Positions 11,851 to 22,190 are shown, counted from the stretch's first letter. The stretch is DNA of 64,000 nt from Kalaharituber pfeilii (GCA_015179045.1 WHUZ01000135.1:1-64000), one strand, 5' to 3'. The notes: generated from the sequence alone by a model not told the origin. Numbers and translations are program-made.

Positions 11851-12489
11851 CTAAACCCCAATACCTTGCTTGGGTATTAGAAATATTCTCCTTGCAAGTG
11901 AGGTTTCTTGTTATCTTCTCATTATGTTAAGAAACTATAGAGTAGCTGTAGCTCCATGGTTTCTTGGTATAGGTGCTATATATTTCATGCTATAGCCGCT
12001 CCATGATTTCTTGGCATAGACATTATATATTTTATAATGTTTTTTTTTTTTTTTTTTTTTTACATCACAGAACCTCACTTGTAGCACTAAGCCATGGCAG
12101 AGATTTCCTAATATTGAAAGACACTTGCCAAGGAGTCGCCATAGCTGTAATATTAACCTCATTCTGCCATTCTCGTATCATCGATTAGGCCCTATAGTAA
12201 GTATCAGATTCAGCTCATATTCACACATCTCATGATGTTAAAAGGGACCTGTCATATATATGAATTGTACATATTGTTCTTACAGCCTGTATACATCTAG
12301 TCATGACTAATGGGAAGCTACGACTACTGCCCCATAGGGGAAATTCGTACTGTCAGATATTTGCAAATAAAAATTAGATTAAAGGACTTAGCTCACTAAG
12401 TACTTTTGATCTATATAGATTTCAGCAGGGAGAACGTTGTAGTTGTAGAGTCACTTCCAAATGCTTAGCCTGAGGTGGTTGTTGTCAGT

Positions 12490-12890
12490 GGCGCTCAATA
12501 TGCTTAATGTACCCGATATGTCCTACATCTCACATGCACATACTCAACATACTTACTGTGCTCAATGTACCTATATCTCATAAGCATACGCAACGTACCT
12601 AATAATGTATTATACACCTTATGTGTTGTATATCTCATATGTATGTACTCAACATATGCCCAATATACCCTCCATCTTATATGTGCATTCAATGTTCTCA
12701 ACATGCTTAACATCCTCACTATACTTGTGTGCACACAATATGTTCAATATTTCGTATACACACTCAACATGCTCAATATATTCAATATGCCTAATATAGT
12801 ATGCCCTATATCTTATGTGTGTACTCAACATGCTTAACATGCTTAACGTGCTTAATATGCTCAATATGTTCAACAATTCCATATCTCATG
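12490..12890 (+). repeat. 12-bp-type minisatellite (CTCAACATGCTCAATATGC units)
   Basis: Degenerate tandem units of CTCAAYATRCTYAAYRTGC mixed with TATCTCATATGYRYA. Homologous arrays: 29480-29890 (D1), 32340-32720 minus (D2), 38265-38665 (D3), 46890-47285 minus (D4), 58375-58700 (D5). The Met/Tyr/Cys-rich open frames over these arrays are repeat artefacts. Confidence 0.9.
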
Positions 12891-12953
12891 TATACAACCA
12901 ACATAGTCTATTAACTCGATTAGGAAATATCGCAGCATGCCTAAACTGCTTTG

Positions 12954-13449
12954 TATTATGGCTAAGGTAAGACTTACGGGAAAGGACCCAAAAGCACTAC
13001 CAGTATCCAATAAGCCATACACTGAAGATGTAGCTAATCACTACTAGGCAATGGATGGAAATACTTGAGGCTTGAGACATGGCAGTTGCCTAAGGAAGTG
13101 TGTGTCAACAGAAGTCATATAGACTAATAACTGCACATGGCTTACAAACTAATATATGTACATGCATTAGTCGCTGCTACTGCTACTTCTAATGTACGTT
13201 TCTACTAGATCTCCTTATCTACCTATCTTATCTATATTCATCATGTCATTGTCATATCATGTTGATGGCCAGAAAGTCTATATAAATGGGCCGAATAGAT
13301 AGCTAGAAGAATCAAGACACTAGCAGTGTCCTAAGTTGAACTCTCACTTAATGCTCTCACATAACGTCTTGCTATCTGCTTTGCTGCCTTCGTGAACCCA
13401 GAGTCGCCTCAGTGCCACTCTCGCGAGCCCAGCAACACCTATGCCAACA
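12954..13449 (+). repeat. E1 5' LTR (496 bp)
   Basis: Starts TATTATGGCTAAGG (mutated TGTTACGG) and ends CCAACA. TATA box TATATAAAT is at 13279-13287. It shares with family A the block GAAGAATCAAGACAC, so A and E are related. Directly inside is TT plus ACACCGCT (13452-13459), as in A1. Confidence 0.93.
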
Positions 13450-13674
13450 TTACACCGCTCATTCCTATTCTTTTTCTTTTCTTTTCTCCTATTAATAATG
13501 GAACTCCAATGATTGCTCCCCTACCTCTCCCAGTACTGCAACTGCTCTCAGCATGCCCCTCCTCACCAATAACGGATGTCGCGATATCTGGAGAATCTGT
13601 GGAAACCATACAATAACCCTGCACGCCCTACATATAAGCTTCCCACTGTTAGAAACCCCCACGCAGCCGCTCGG

Positions 13675-14360
13675 AGACTCTACATAGCTGCTTGGGGTCC
13701 TGCTGCTGCTCGGAAGTCCCGTCGTCGCTCGGAAGTCCCATTGCCGCTCGGAGTTCCACTGCTGCTCGGAAGTCCCACAGCCTCTTAGAGTCCCGGTGCC
13801 ACTCGGAAGTCCCGTCGCCAGTCGGAGTCCCGCTGCCGCTCGGAAGTCCCGTTGCCACCGCCGTCCCCAGTCCCCCTCAAGGTCCTGCTCACCTTTGCTC
13901 AAGGTGAAGCAGCTGAAGTCATTCCTTAGTAAGCTGAAAAAGCTTGAAAGATCCAGAACACTCACCAGGTGAAGAATATTCACTCCTACCTCACTGACGC
14001 TATCAAGAGATAACTAACCTTGTCAGGTTACAGACCCAAGAAGAATTGAAGGATTACCAAATCAGCATATCATTTTGGAACAATTCCTACCCCCAGGCAT
14101 ACTACAGGGCACTCACCTCCATACACTCATACAAGCAATCTCGTATGCTCTACGTGTGAGCCTCCCGCTATCAGAGACCCTCATGCAGCCCCTTGAAGTC
14201 CCACTGCTGCTCGGAAGTCCCACCGCTATTCGAAGTCCTGCCACTACTCAAAAGTCCCATTGCCGCTCGGAGTCCCGCGGCCGCTTGAAAGTCCCGTCGC
14301 TGCTCGGAGGCCCGCTGCCGCTTGGAAGTCCCGTCGCTGCTCAGAGTCTGGCCGCTGTTG
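13675..14360 (+). repeat. Two CTCGGAAGTCCC minisatellite blocks in the E1 gag region
   Basis: Degenerate units of about 17-18 bp (GCYGCTCGGAAGTCCC) occupy about 13690-13870 and 14190-14350. Both arrays are open in more than one frame, on both strands, which explains the several 60-160 codon open frames here. Between them (13900-14180) I see no recognisable gag domain; 13460-13674 and 14361-14984 are also unassigned apart from position. Confidence 0.8.
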
Positions 14361-14984
14361 CCATTGCCAGCTCCACTCAAGGTCCCAACGTGGAGCAGCC
14401 GAAAAAAGCTATATCTATTGCCAGCTACTCCTCCAAGCCCTCTACAAATAAGTGCAAACATTAATGGGTAGAATGACCACTTCCGAAAGTTCTACCGTCC
14501 ACATCACATAAATGAGAAAGTCAGCCTATAGCAATTCAAGAAAAAATCAGGGACACCTAAAGCACCATTGAAAGGACTGGACTAGACCCATAAAATATAC
14601 GGCAGAGAGACAGGAGCTCCCTGGAAGGAGTTAAGGTTTTGAATACTGCATTTGTTTTTCCAGTGTTTGGAATAAATCAGGTAATGTAATCTAGTACTAC
14701 TTTTGATTTCAATACGGAATGTCTGTGTATTGGCAATAGGAAATTTTTGGTTGGGAAGAAAAAGTTTCTCTGTTAATAGTAAAAATCGGCATTTGGTTCA
14801 TGATTCTCTTGATTTTGTTCTTTCTTATGATGAAATTGTTTTACCCTCAGTTACTTGTCTCTATTTTTTCCATCTGTCTCCGTTTCTGCCACCTGTTTCT
14901 GTTTTGGATTTGGGAAAAGAGCCTCTGGAAGAAGGCAACGTACTACTAATGATTGATGTACGCGAACATTATGAACATTATGCC

Positions 14985-15340
14985 TAAGTGTTTTCTGAGG
15001 AGCAAGCAGCCAGACTACTGCCGTACCGATCCTGGGATTACAAGATCCCACTCAACGACTCTAATGCTGAAGAACCCAATATCCTGATATATAAGACTCC
15101 TCGGGAAGATGAAGCCCCGCCGAGGGGACCCAACAAGATCATGGTACCGAATCGGTACTCTCTCCTATTCATGCCAGACCTTCTAGAAAAGATCCCTGGC
15201 GGTGAACACTTCACCCGGTTGGACGTTAAGAACTCCGCATTTGAAATCAGTCAGGTGGAAAGCCTATTCGAAGATACCATTATGCTTTTTGGACTCGTCA
15301 ATGCACCAGCGAGTTTTTAGGAGGTGATGGACAAAATCCT
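14985..15340 (+). pseudogene. E1 reverse transcriptase fragment
   Basis: The open stretch 14988-15320 (110 codons) begins F-S-E-E-Q-A-A-R-L-L-P and W-D-Y-K-I-P-L, then jumps to P-N-R-Y-S-L-L and F-T-R-L-D-V-K-N (15215-15235), then M-L-F-G-L-V-N-A-P-A-S-F (15283-15320). These are gypsy RT blocks, but the usual block with S-P and the V-D-Y-R motif is missing between the first two, and the catalytic Y-x-D-D box is gone. An internal deletion made a shortened but still open frame, ended by TAG in place of Gln. Confidence 0.85.
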
Positions 15341-15623
15341 GGCAGGATACCGTTGAGGTAGTATGACCGTGGAACAGGTCCTACAACTACCACTTGACCA
15401 CAGACTAGCCGTACAGGAGACAGTCCTTCTTAGCATACTATTAATAGCCACAAGCTTAACGCCACTGCTGACTGGCCAACTACTATATTATTTCTTCAAG
15501 AACTACAATGCCAGAGTGAACTGCTTATCTCTCTCATGGGCAACATACTATTTTCATGGAGCGACGTACAGCAGCAGTTAATCGACGAACTCAAGTAAGT
15601 ATTCAAGTCCGAACTACGCTCAT

Positions 15624-15845
15624 GGGAAAGAATCCTGAGAATAATTATAGGATAGAACCCTGAAGACGATCATAGAAGCCGATGCATTAGTGCTGCGCTT
15701 ATGAGATAGGACTCTGAGGACGATTATGGTATAGAACTCTGAAGACGATCATGGAAGCCGATGCATCAGTGCTCCGCCTATGGGATAGAACCCTGAGGAT
15801 GATCATGGGATAGAACTCTGAAGACGATCATGGAAACCGATATAT
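15624..15845 (+). repeat. About 80-bp tandem duplication at the RNase H start of E1
   Basis: Two and a half to three copies of a unit containing GATAGAACYCTGAAGACGAT followed by GGAAGCCGATGCATCAGTG. The second part encodes M-E-A-D-A-S, the usual first catalytic motif of gypsy RNase H, so the start of that domain has been duplicated. Bases 15341-15623 are RT/RNase H connection relic without clear motif. Confidence 0.8.
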
Positions 15846-15869
15846 CTAGCTAAGCTCTTGCTGATACTA

Positions 15870-16165
15870 CAGGGAGAATGGAACTAAAATGCTATACCTA
15901 GTTAACTTCTACTCACAAGCCCTTAATACAGCTGAATAGAACTGACCGACAAGTAGCTATTGGTGATCATCGACTGCTTTAAGAAGTGGTACACTTGATT
16001 ACAGAGCATACATGTCAATGTCTATATGGATCACCATAACCTCATTAACTCCTGTTAAGCAAACTGGTACATGAAAATGTACAAGCTTGATTTTACAACC
16101 CGCTACCGGAAAGGTAGTAATAACAGGAAAGCTGATGCCATCATGACAGACCGGCGAAGAATCCG
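15870..16165 (+). pseudogene. E1 RNase H pseudogene
   Basis: Motifs across frames: V-N-F-Y-S-Q-A-L-N-T-A-E (about 15897-15935), L-L-V-I-I-D-C-F-K-K-W (about 15957-15990), V-N-V-Y-M-D-H-H-N-L (about 16010-16040), then R-K-G-S-N-N-R-K-A-D-A (about 16110-16140). This is the standard order of a gypsy RNase H. Stops and a frameshift inactivate it. 16166-16880 is linker: the start of the integrase is not clear, and it includes the single-copy counterpart of the E2 minisatellite near 16530-16590. Confidence 0.8.
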
Positions 16166-16879
16166 AAGGCCTAGAGGCTCAGCTTTTAAAAGATAGACAA
16201 GTACTACCAATGGCAACTCTGTTGAGGAAGACCCAGAGGTCGCTGACTACTAGGGGATGCACCGTACCCAGGAAATAATATCAAAGAACTTCTACCGGGA
16301 TGTGTGGAGAGAAGCTGCGTAAACTTACGTCACTAAAAGGTAAAAAGCTAACCAACATGCTCGCCGAATCCAACTAATACCAATGCCAACTGCAGTCAGA
16401 TTCATTACAGATAATCAGCGATAAAACAGTCACCAGTCCAATGCCTTACTCATCTTGCCATCCTCCAATGGAATAACTCACCAGCTGAAAATGGCTCATA
16501 GGTCACCCCTATGTGAGTGAAAAGTATACACATGTGGCACCAACTGCACATAGGCACATGGCACCGACTATATACAGATACATGATACCGACCGCATATA
16601 GGCTGTAAGTTCGGAAGTAACCCGGTAGGTCAAGGGTCTAAACTGGACAATATAGCACTGCATCCTGATAAACCAAGTAGATGGGCACTACGGCACTTAA
16701 GCGAAGTAATGCGACAGGAACTCCGGCATGCTCAAGTGAGGAGTGGGGGGCTGCACAATGGGCTGGGGCAGCAAATACTACCAGTACTAAAGAATATGTG
16801 ATGCATATCGAACTCTTGTCTGATATCCCTGGTTGGAAGAGTCACGCAGCAGCTGATGCCGTAACACATTCAAAGAAGT

Positions 16880-17400
16880 AGTTATGAATTTTATCAAAGA
16901 ACTACTGGAGTCGAAAAGCTATAACACGGTTCTCACGGACCGCACCACCAGAGCCCAATGATACCTACTAGCTAAAACAACCCAGACATTCATAGATGTC
17001 ACCTCAGCATTCATCAAGAACACCTGATAGCATCATGGACTACCACAGGCTATCGCATCAAATGGATGACCACAATTCACTTCAGCCTGCTGGAAAGAGA
17101 TTAACTAGCAGCTCAATGTCAGACTCTGGCTATTCACACCCTACTATTCGCAAACCAATGGATCGAACAAGCAATACAAACACTCAAGCAGTACCTATGC
17201 ATCTTCCGTCATGATAGACAAAACCATTGGGTTACTTGGCTACCACTTGCCGAGTATGCATACAACACCTCAGAAACATCAACCCACGGCTATACACCCT
17301 TCAAAAAGCCTATATGGATTCAACCTCAAAAACGAGTCAACTCCAAAGCAATACACATCTCGGATGAGCATACCTTCGTCTCACCAGTAGCTGCTAGCTA
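16880..17400 (+). pseudogene. E1 integrase core pseudogene
   Basis: Reads V-N-F-I-K-E-L-L-E near 16880, then F-T-S-A-C-W-K-E-I-N (about 17070-17105), T-P-Y-Y-S-Q-T-N-G (about 17135-17165), and W-V-T-W-L-P-L-A-E-Y-A-Y-N-T (about 17227-17272). This is the catalytic core order of a gypsy integrase. Frames 16996-17214 and others are shifted relative to it. Confidence 0.85.
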
Positions 17401-17724
17401 AATAGGATAACTATAGTACGCAACCAAATACACAATACCCTCAACAATAATGATCAGGGGTTAAAGCTTTTCACCGAAAATCTCGTCAATTTCAGATAGG
17501 GGACCAAGTGCTAGTTGACAAATGAAACCTGCAGGTAGTAGCTGCCAACAATAGGGCACTTGCCAACAAATGTATTGGTCCTTACAAGATGAGGAGAGTC
17601 ATCAGCCGTCACGTATATAAACTTCGGTTACCGAACTTGAACTGTCTTGAGGCATGTGACTGTACAACATCATCCGCATCAGCCTCCTCAATCCCTTCAC
17701 AACCTAAGACTACAAAATACCTTT

Positions 17725-17935
17725 TGACAATAATGAAGAACTCTACTATGATGTCGACTATGTCGGCAACAGTCGCAAAGTCCGGAGTCAGGCTAAATAT
17801 CGAATCTGTTGGCAAGGATACAATGAAGATGATACCTGGGAAACCAATTGGCAACCTACAACGCTCGCTAGAATCCATAATAGAGTTCCATGAGAAGCAT
17901 GCATGAAAGCCCAAAGACTCGAGTCTTTAAGAGGG
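17725..17935 (+). pseudogene. E1 chromodomain pseudogene
   Basis: One frame gives Y-R-I-C-W-Q-G-Y-N-E-D-D-T-W-E, the core of a chromodomain; another continues I-G-N-L-Q-R-S-L-E-S-I-I-E-F-H. A frameshift lies between them. Chromodomains at the integrase C terminus define chromoviruses and are thought to steer insertion into heterochromatin, which fits the crowded nest here. Confidence 0.85.
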
Positions 17936-18265
17936 CAGTGCAACTAACACTTCAATAATAGGCATGATTTACTGAGGCCTAGCTAGAGAAGCTACAATCT
18001 CATGTAGGTGTTATACCTTCTATGCTCTCAAGGGTTTCCCACAGGGTTTTACCTGAGAAGTGGTTTAATGGCTAACACTGAATGCAATGAGTGCAAGACA
18101 TACCAGTCTTACCATCAGCCATTATTGTATATAATGATACCAGTACTTAACGCATAGGGTACGCCGATACTCTTAGCTAATAAAACACACTGACCCAACC
18201 GAATAGAATATTTCGGATCAGTTTAGAAGTTCTTAGGGGCAAAGAAGCTCTAAAACGGAGGGTGA

Positions 18266-18761
18266 TGTTACGGCTAAGGTAAGACTTACGGGAAAGGACC
18301 TGGAAGCACTGCTAGTATCCAATAAGCCATACGCTGAAGATATAGCTGATCACTACTAGGCAACGCATGGAAACACTAGAGGTCCGAGACACGGCAGTCA
18401 CCTAAGGAAGTATGTGTCAACAGAAGTCATATAGACTAATAACTGCACATGGCTTACAAACTAATATGCATACATGCATTAGTCACTGCTACCACTACTT
18501 CTAATGCACGTTTCTACTATATCTTCTTATCTACATATCTTATCTATATTTATCATGTCATTGTCATATCATGTTGATGGCCAGAAAGTCTATATAAATG
18601 GGCCAAATAGATAGCTAGAAGAATTAAGACACTAGCGGTGTCTTAAGTTGAACTCTCACTTAATGCTCTTGTATAACGTCTTGCTATCCACTTCGCTGCC
18701 TTTATGAACCCGGAGTCGCCTCAGTACTACTCTTGTGAGCCCAGTAATGCCTACACCAACA
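18266..18761 (+). repeat. E1 3' LTR (496 bp)
   Basis: Starts TGTTACGGCTAAGG and ends CACCAACA. It is preceded by a purine tract (AAAACGGAGGGTGA). The candidate self-primer AGCGGTGT is at 18634-18641. Length is identical to the 5' LTR and differences are mostly transitions. Confidence 0.94.
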
Positions 18762-19247
18762 CCCTGGTTAGTATATTATGGAATTGGAATCAGGTTTCCA
18801 GTATTGAAAAGGGGTAGAGTCTACTACGCACTGGCTCGCTTCCAGGTTGCTTGGGCTCTCCATTAGGTTACTGAATTGAGCGCTAGTGAGGTCGCTTAGA
18901 CCCTATTGTATCTTGTATAGATTACTAAATTTGGCACTGATAAGGTCACTCAGGCCATTTCACCTTAAGCTTCCAGGCAAGTCCCTTGGGTTACTGAATT
19001 GAGTACTAGTAAGGTCACTTAGGCCTGCATTGGGTCTTGGATAGGTTGATAAATTTGGTACTGATAAGATCACTCAAACTATTTCAGCTGCCCATTGTAA
19101 TCTCATAGGCTAGCTAGGATAGCTCCCAATAGCAACCAGACTACCAAGGTGGCATGATATAACTAGACTAGGTATAGTACGAGTTGCTGATCAATCTAGT
19201 TCCAGCTGGCATGTTGATACTGTGAGAATTGCCCCTACTTGGACATT

Positions 19248-19400
19248 GAATTCAGAAGTCAATTCAGGGGTCAATTCAGGAGTTAATTCAGGAGTCAATT
19301 CCAGAGTCAATTTAGGAGTCAATTCCAGAGTCAATTCAGGAGTCAATTCTGAATTTAATTCAAGAGTCAATTCAGGAATTCATTCAGGAGTCACTTTTCA
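19248..19400 (+). repeat. 12-bp minisatellite GGAGTCAATTCA
   Basis: About a dozen degenerate units; in frame they read V-N-S-G. Counterparts: 31655-31800 minus (D2), 39226-39300 (D3), 46188-46345 minus (D4), 59255-59300 (D5). Copy number differs between elements. Confidence 0.93.
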
Positions 19401-19489
19401 TGGTGCTTCTTTGTCCTTCTTCATACTTCATTGTTCTTCTTTATGCTTCTTTGTCCTTCTTACTTATACATGTTAACAGGTCTCACTTA

Positions 19490-20410
19490 ATAGCACGAAA
19501 TGCTGCACAATGAGCTCTATTAACTAGTATAGCAGGCCTCTTTCAATATCGCGAGATGTGTGAATGTAAGCTTAACTTCATAGGTACCCTAGGGCCCGGT
19601 ATAAGATATAGCAATATAAGCTGAATTTATAGGTATAGAGGATTCGGTTCAGAGTTGCGAGATTTATTAGCAGCAGCTCAAACTGATATTGATATGTACT
19701 GCAGAGCCCTTTTAACAGCACAAGAATAGCAAGAAGAGTTTAATTTCACAGGTATAGTAGGCCTTCATCTACGATATGATATATAGCAGCATAAGATTAA
19801 TACAATACCATAGGGCCCTTCTGCCAGCACAAGATGTTACAAAATCAGCTCAATTTATAGGTATGGTAAGTCCTTGTCAACATCAAGATGTGTAAACCTG
19901 AGCTGAATCTGACACATACCGTAGGGCTAAATTGACAATACGAGAATGGCAGAATGAGGTCAATGTTACAGGTATGGCGAGTCCCTTTCAATATCATAAG
20001 ATATATGGGTATGGCAATGAGAGCTCAGTATATAGGTATAGCAGGTCCCTTTCAATGTCACGAGATATGTGAACATGAGCTGAATCTGACAGGTACCATA
20101 GTGCCTTTTGGACAGTATAAGAATAGTATAATGAGTGCAATTTTACAGGTATGGCAGGTCCTTTTCAATGTCACGAGATGTGTGAATATGAGCTGAATCT
20201 GACACGTACGTAGGACGCAATCGACAACACCACAATAGCAGAAGGAGGTTAATTTCACAGGTATGTCAGATCCCTTTCAATGTCGCAACATGTGTGAACC
20301 TGAGCTGAATCTGACAGCTACCATAGGGCCCTTATAATAACATAAGAATGGTAGAATAAGTTTAATTTAACAGCTATGGCAGGCCTGCCTCTGCAGTATG
20401 AGATATGGAA
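19490..20410 (+). repeat. Diverged direct repeats of about 65-130 bp
   Basis: Units share CCCTTTCAATGTCRCGAGAT, GTGAACATGAGCTGAATCTG and AATGGCAGAATGAGGTCAAT. The same unit occurs in reverse orientation in the D left half (about 12130-12260 here), so each element carries inverted copies about 2 kb apart. Homologous arrays: 30640-31510 minus (D2), 45170-46070 minus (D4), 59490-60400 (D5). Confidence 0.85.
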
Positions 20411-20634
20411 GGCTCAATCTACGAGGATGCGTTGGAGCAGTAGAGCAGTATGGCATAGAGAGGCAGTGAAAGGGTACCTATATCTATTACGATAGCTAGA
20501 AATAAATAAATAATTCTATATACCGAATTGAGAATACCTAAAGATGTGTTAACAGAATTGCCAACGTGGTACTACAGTCATAGTGCACCCCCAACGAGCC
20601 CAATCATGTCAACAGCATACTTAACGACATCTAC

Positions 20635-20890
20635 CAGCTTACATGTGTTACTAGTGAGACTCACTAGGTGACCTGCATTATCAATAACACTCACCAGATG
20701 ACCAGGGTTATCAACGAGACTTACTAGGTGACTAGTATTACAAAGAGGCCTATTAGGTTGCCTGCGTTATCAACAAGACTCACCAGGTAACTAGCATTAT
20801 CAACGAGACTCACCAGGCGACCAGCATTATAAAGAGGCCTATTAGGTTGCCTGCATTATTAATAAGGCCTATTAGGTCAACTGCGCCCTG
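20635..20890 (+). repeat. About 30-bp tandem array (GAGACTCACCAGGTGACC units)
   Basis: Alternates two unit types, TTATCAACGAGACTCACCAG and AAGAGGCCTATTAGGTTGCC. Counterparts: 30165-30410 minus (D2), 44705-44960 minus (D4), 60690-60875 (D5), and a short tail at 42902-42950. Confidence 0.9.
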
Positions 20891-21037
20891 CATGTTAGGG
20901 ATGCAGTAGTATGAACTTATGTATTTGTCACACGCAGAGCCGGAATAGAGTATTGTGGAGTCGAGTTTATACCCCAGCGCCCCAGCATTGTGGCGCTCAT
21001 GACACTGAGGGTGCAAACTTTCTTTCTTCCTGATGGA

Positions 21038-22190
21038 CTAAGTGGCCAATTATATCATTAGTTGTGCAGCCTACCTGAAGGCCAAAGCCAACCAATATCT
21101 AAGACAACCTAGACTTATGCCAATACTTACTAGTATGAAGCTTTGGAAGAAGATAGCTATAGACTTTGTTGCAGAACTACTAGAATTCGAGGGCTTGAAT
21201 ACTATTTTAGTTATTACAGACTAGTTCACCAAAATGCAATACTATATACTAGTAAGAAATACTTAGACAATACAAAACATTACTAATACTTTTATTAATG
21301 ATATCTTTCAGTAATATGATCTACCTTTATATATTACTTCTGACTATGTACTACAATTTACCTCAGCTCTCTACTAAGAAATAACCTCAAAACTTAACAT
21401 AGGACTCTGACTTAGTACTACTTATTACACCTAGAATAATGAACTCTCTAAATAAGTAATATAGACTCTTAAATAGTATCTTTACATCTACTGCCATAAT
21501 CAATAGATCTGATAGGTAACTTAGCTACCTCTAGCTAAGTTTGCTTATAATTCTACTGCTACCTCAACCCACAGCTATAGTTATTTTTATTCTTTATATA
21601 GATTCGACCCTAAAGTTGTTTACTTCTTAGATGACAATAGCTACACCTCTTTAACAGCTAAAGACTAGCTAGACAGAATGACTATAATATATAACTATAT
21701 TACTGACACTCTCAAGAAGATAAATAAAACATGAGTAAAGCTCTTCCTTGATAAAGCAAAGAAATTCCAAGTAGAAGATAAGATTTGCATTGATTAAAAG
21801 AACTTAAAGGTTACTTTAGGAAATAATCAAATCTTGACTAACAAATACATTAGTCCCTATCTTATCTTAAGAGTTGTTAATAACTATACATATGAGGTAG
21901 CTTTGCTACAAGGTATATAACTTTATAAAGTTATCCACATCTTACTTCTGAAGCTTTACCAAGAATGACTTAAAATCCAAAAAATGGAAATTAATAATGA
22001 TAACAAATTTTTCTTTAAAGTTGACCATATAGTTGATTCTAAAGGAATCAATAGGGTAGTAAAGTACTAAATCCAATAGCAAGGATATAGCAAAGATAAA
22101 AATACTTGGAAACCAATTGGGAACTTGTAAAAATCTCTTAAATCTGTCAGAGAGTTCCATAACTAACATCTGAGGAAGCCTTAGGACCCT
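21038..22190 (+). pseudogene. A2 integrase and chromodomain pseudogene
   Basis: The short open stretch 21042-21224 gives C-A-A-Y-L-K-A-K-A-N near the zinc-binding region and I-A-I-D-F-V-A-E-L-L at the first catalytic Asp. Downstream core blocks are eroded but aligned with A1 (3890-4200). Near 22115-22160 the chromodomain C-terminal helix block is still readable. The zinc-binding part kept here is the part A1 has lost. Confidence 0.8.

Larger units (their letters stand above)
10153..12953 (+). mobile_element. D0, left part of a 5.07-kb CATCAG-ended element
   Basis: Starts CATTAACAAAAAATGGG (CATCAGCAAAAAATGGG in better copies). The target duplication GA is at 10151-10152 and 21036-21037. This half holds duplicated GCAAGTAATCCT units (10386-10500), a reverse poly(T) unit with an ORF1 piece, a forward ORF1 unit with poly(A), a second reverse ORF1 piece, a hairpin and poly(T) tract (11924-12061), and a 12-bp-type minisatellite. 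It is interrupted at 12954 by E1. Without E1 and one TSD copy the element is 5070 bp. There is no transposase-like frame. Confidence 0.85.
12954..18761 (+). mobile_element. E1: complete but broken chromovirus inserted in D0
   Basis: Two 496-bp LTRs flank an internal region with gag-like, RT, RNase H, integrase and chromodomain relics. The target duplication is CTTTG (12949-12953) and CCCTG (18762-18766): uninterrupted D copies read CTGCCCTGG here, so the left copy has taken two C-to-T changes. The left LTR terminus has likewise become TATTATGG from TGTTACGG. E1 is thus younger than D0 but itself mutated. Confidence 0.93.
18762..21035 (+). mobile_element. D0, right part
   Basis: Resumes the D0 sequence after E1 and ends CTTTCTTCCTGATG at 21035, followed by the GA duplication and A2 integrase. 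It consists almost entirely of repeat arrays: 120-bp-type GAGGTCGCTTAGRC units (18840-19090), a GGAGTCAATTCA minisatellite, a CTTCTTTGTC pyrimidine array (19410-19465), repeated 130-bp-type units and a 30-bp-type GACTCACCAGGTGACC array. There is no conserved coding frame. Confidence 0.85.

Noticed and set aside
12504..12882. Overlapping Met/Tyr/Cys-rich frames (also at 29510-29964, 38254-38693, 47038-47268, 58498-58854)
   Set aside because: Products of the CTCAACATGC minisatellite, open on both strands and not conserved in frame.
13492..13983. 163-codon minus-strand frame
   Set aside because: Antisense to the E1 gag region and made of the GGAAGTCCC array.
19248..19400. CRISPR-like array
   Set aside because: Units are contiguous with no unique spacers, as for every other tandem array here.
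19222..19476. Val-Asn-Ser-Gly repeat protein (also at 31565-31795, 46110-46340)
   Set aside because: The GGAGTCAATTCA array is a multiple of 3 and so stays open; unit number varies and the frame is broken in other copies.
10153..21035. D as a Helitron
   Set aside because: Ends are CATCAG/CTGATG inverted repeats with target duplications, not TC...CTRR at an A/T site without duplication.
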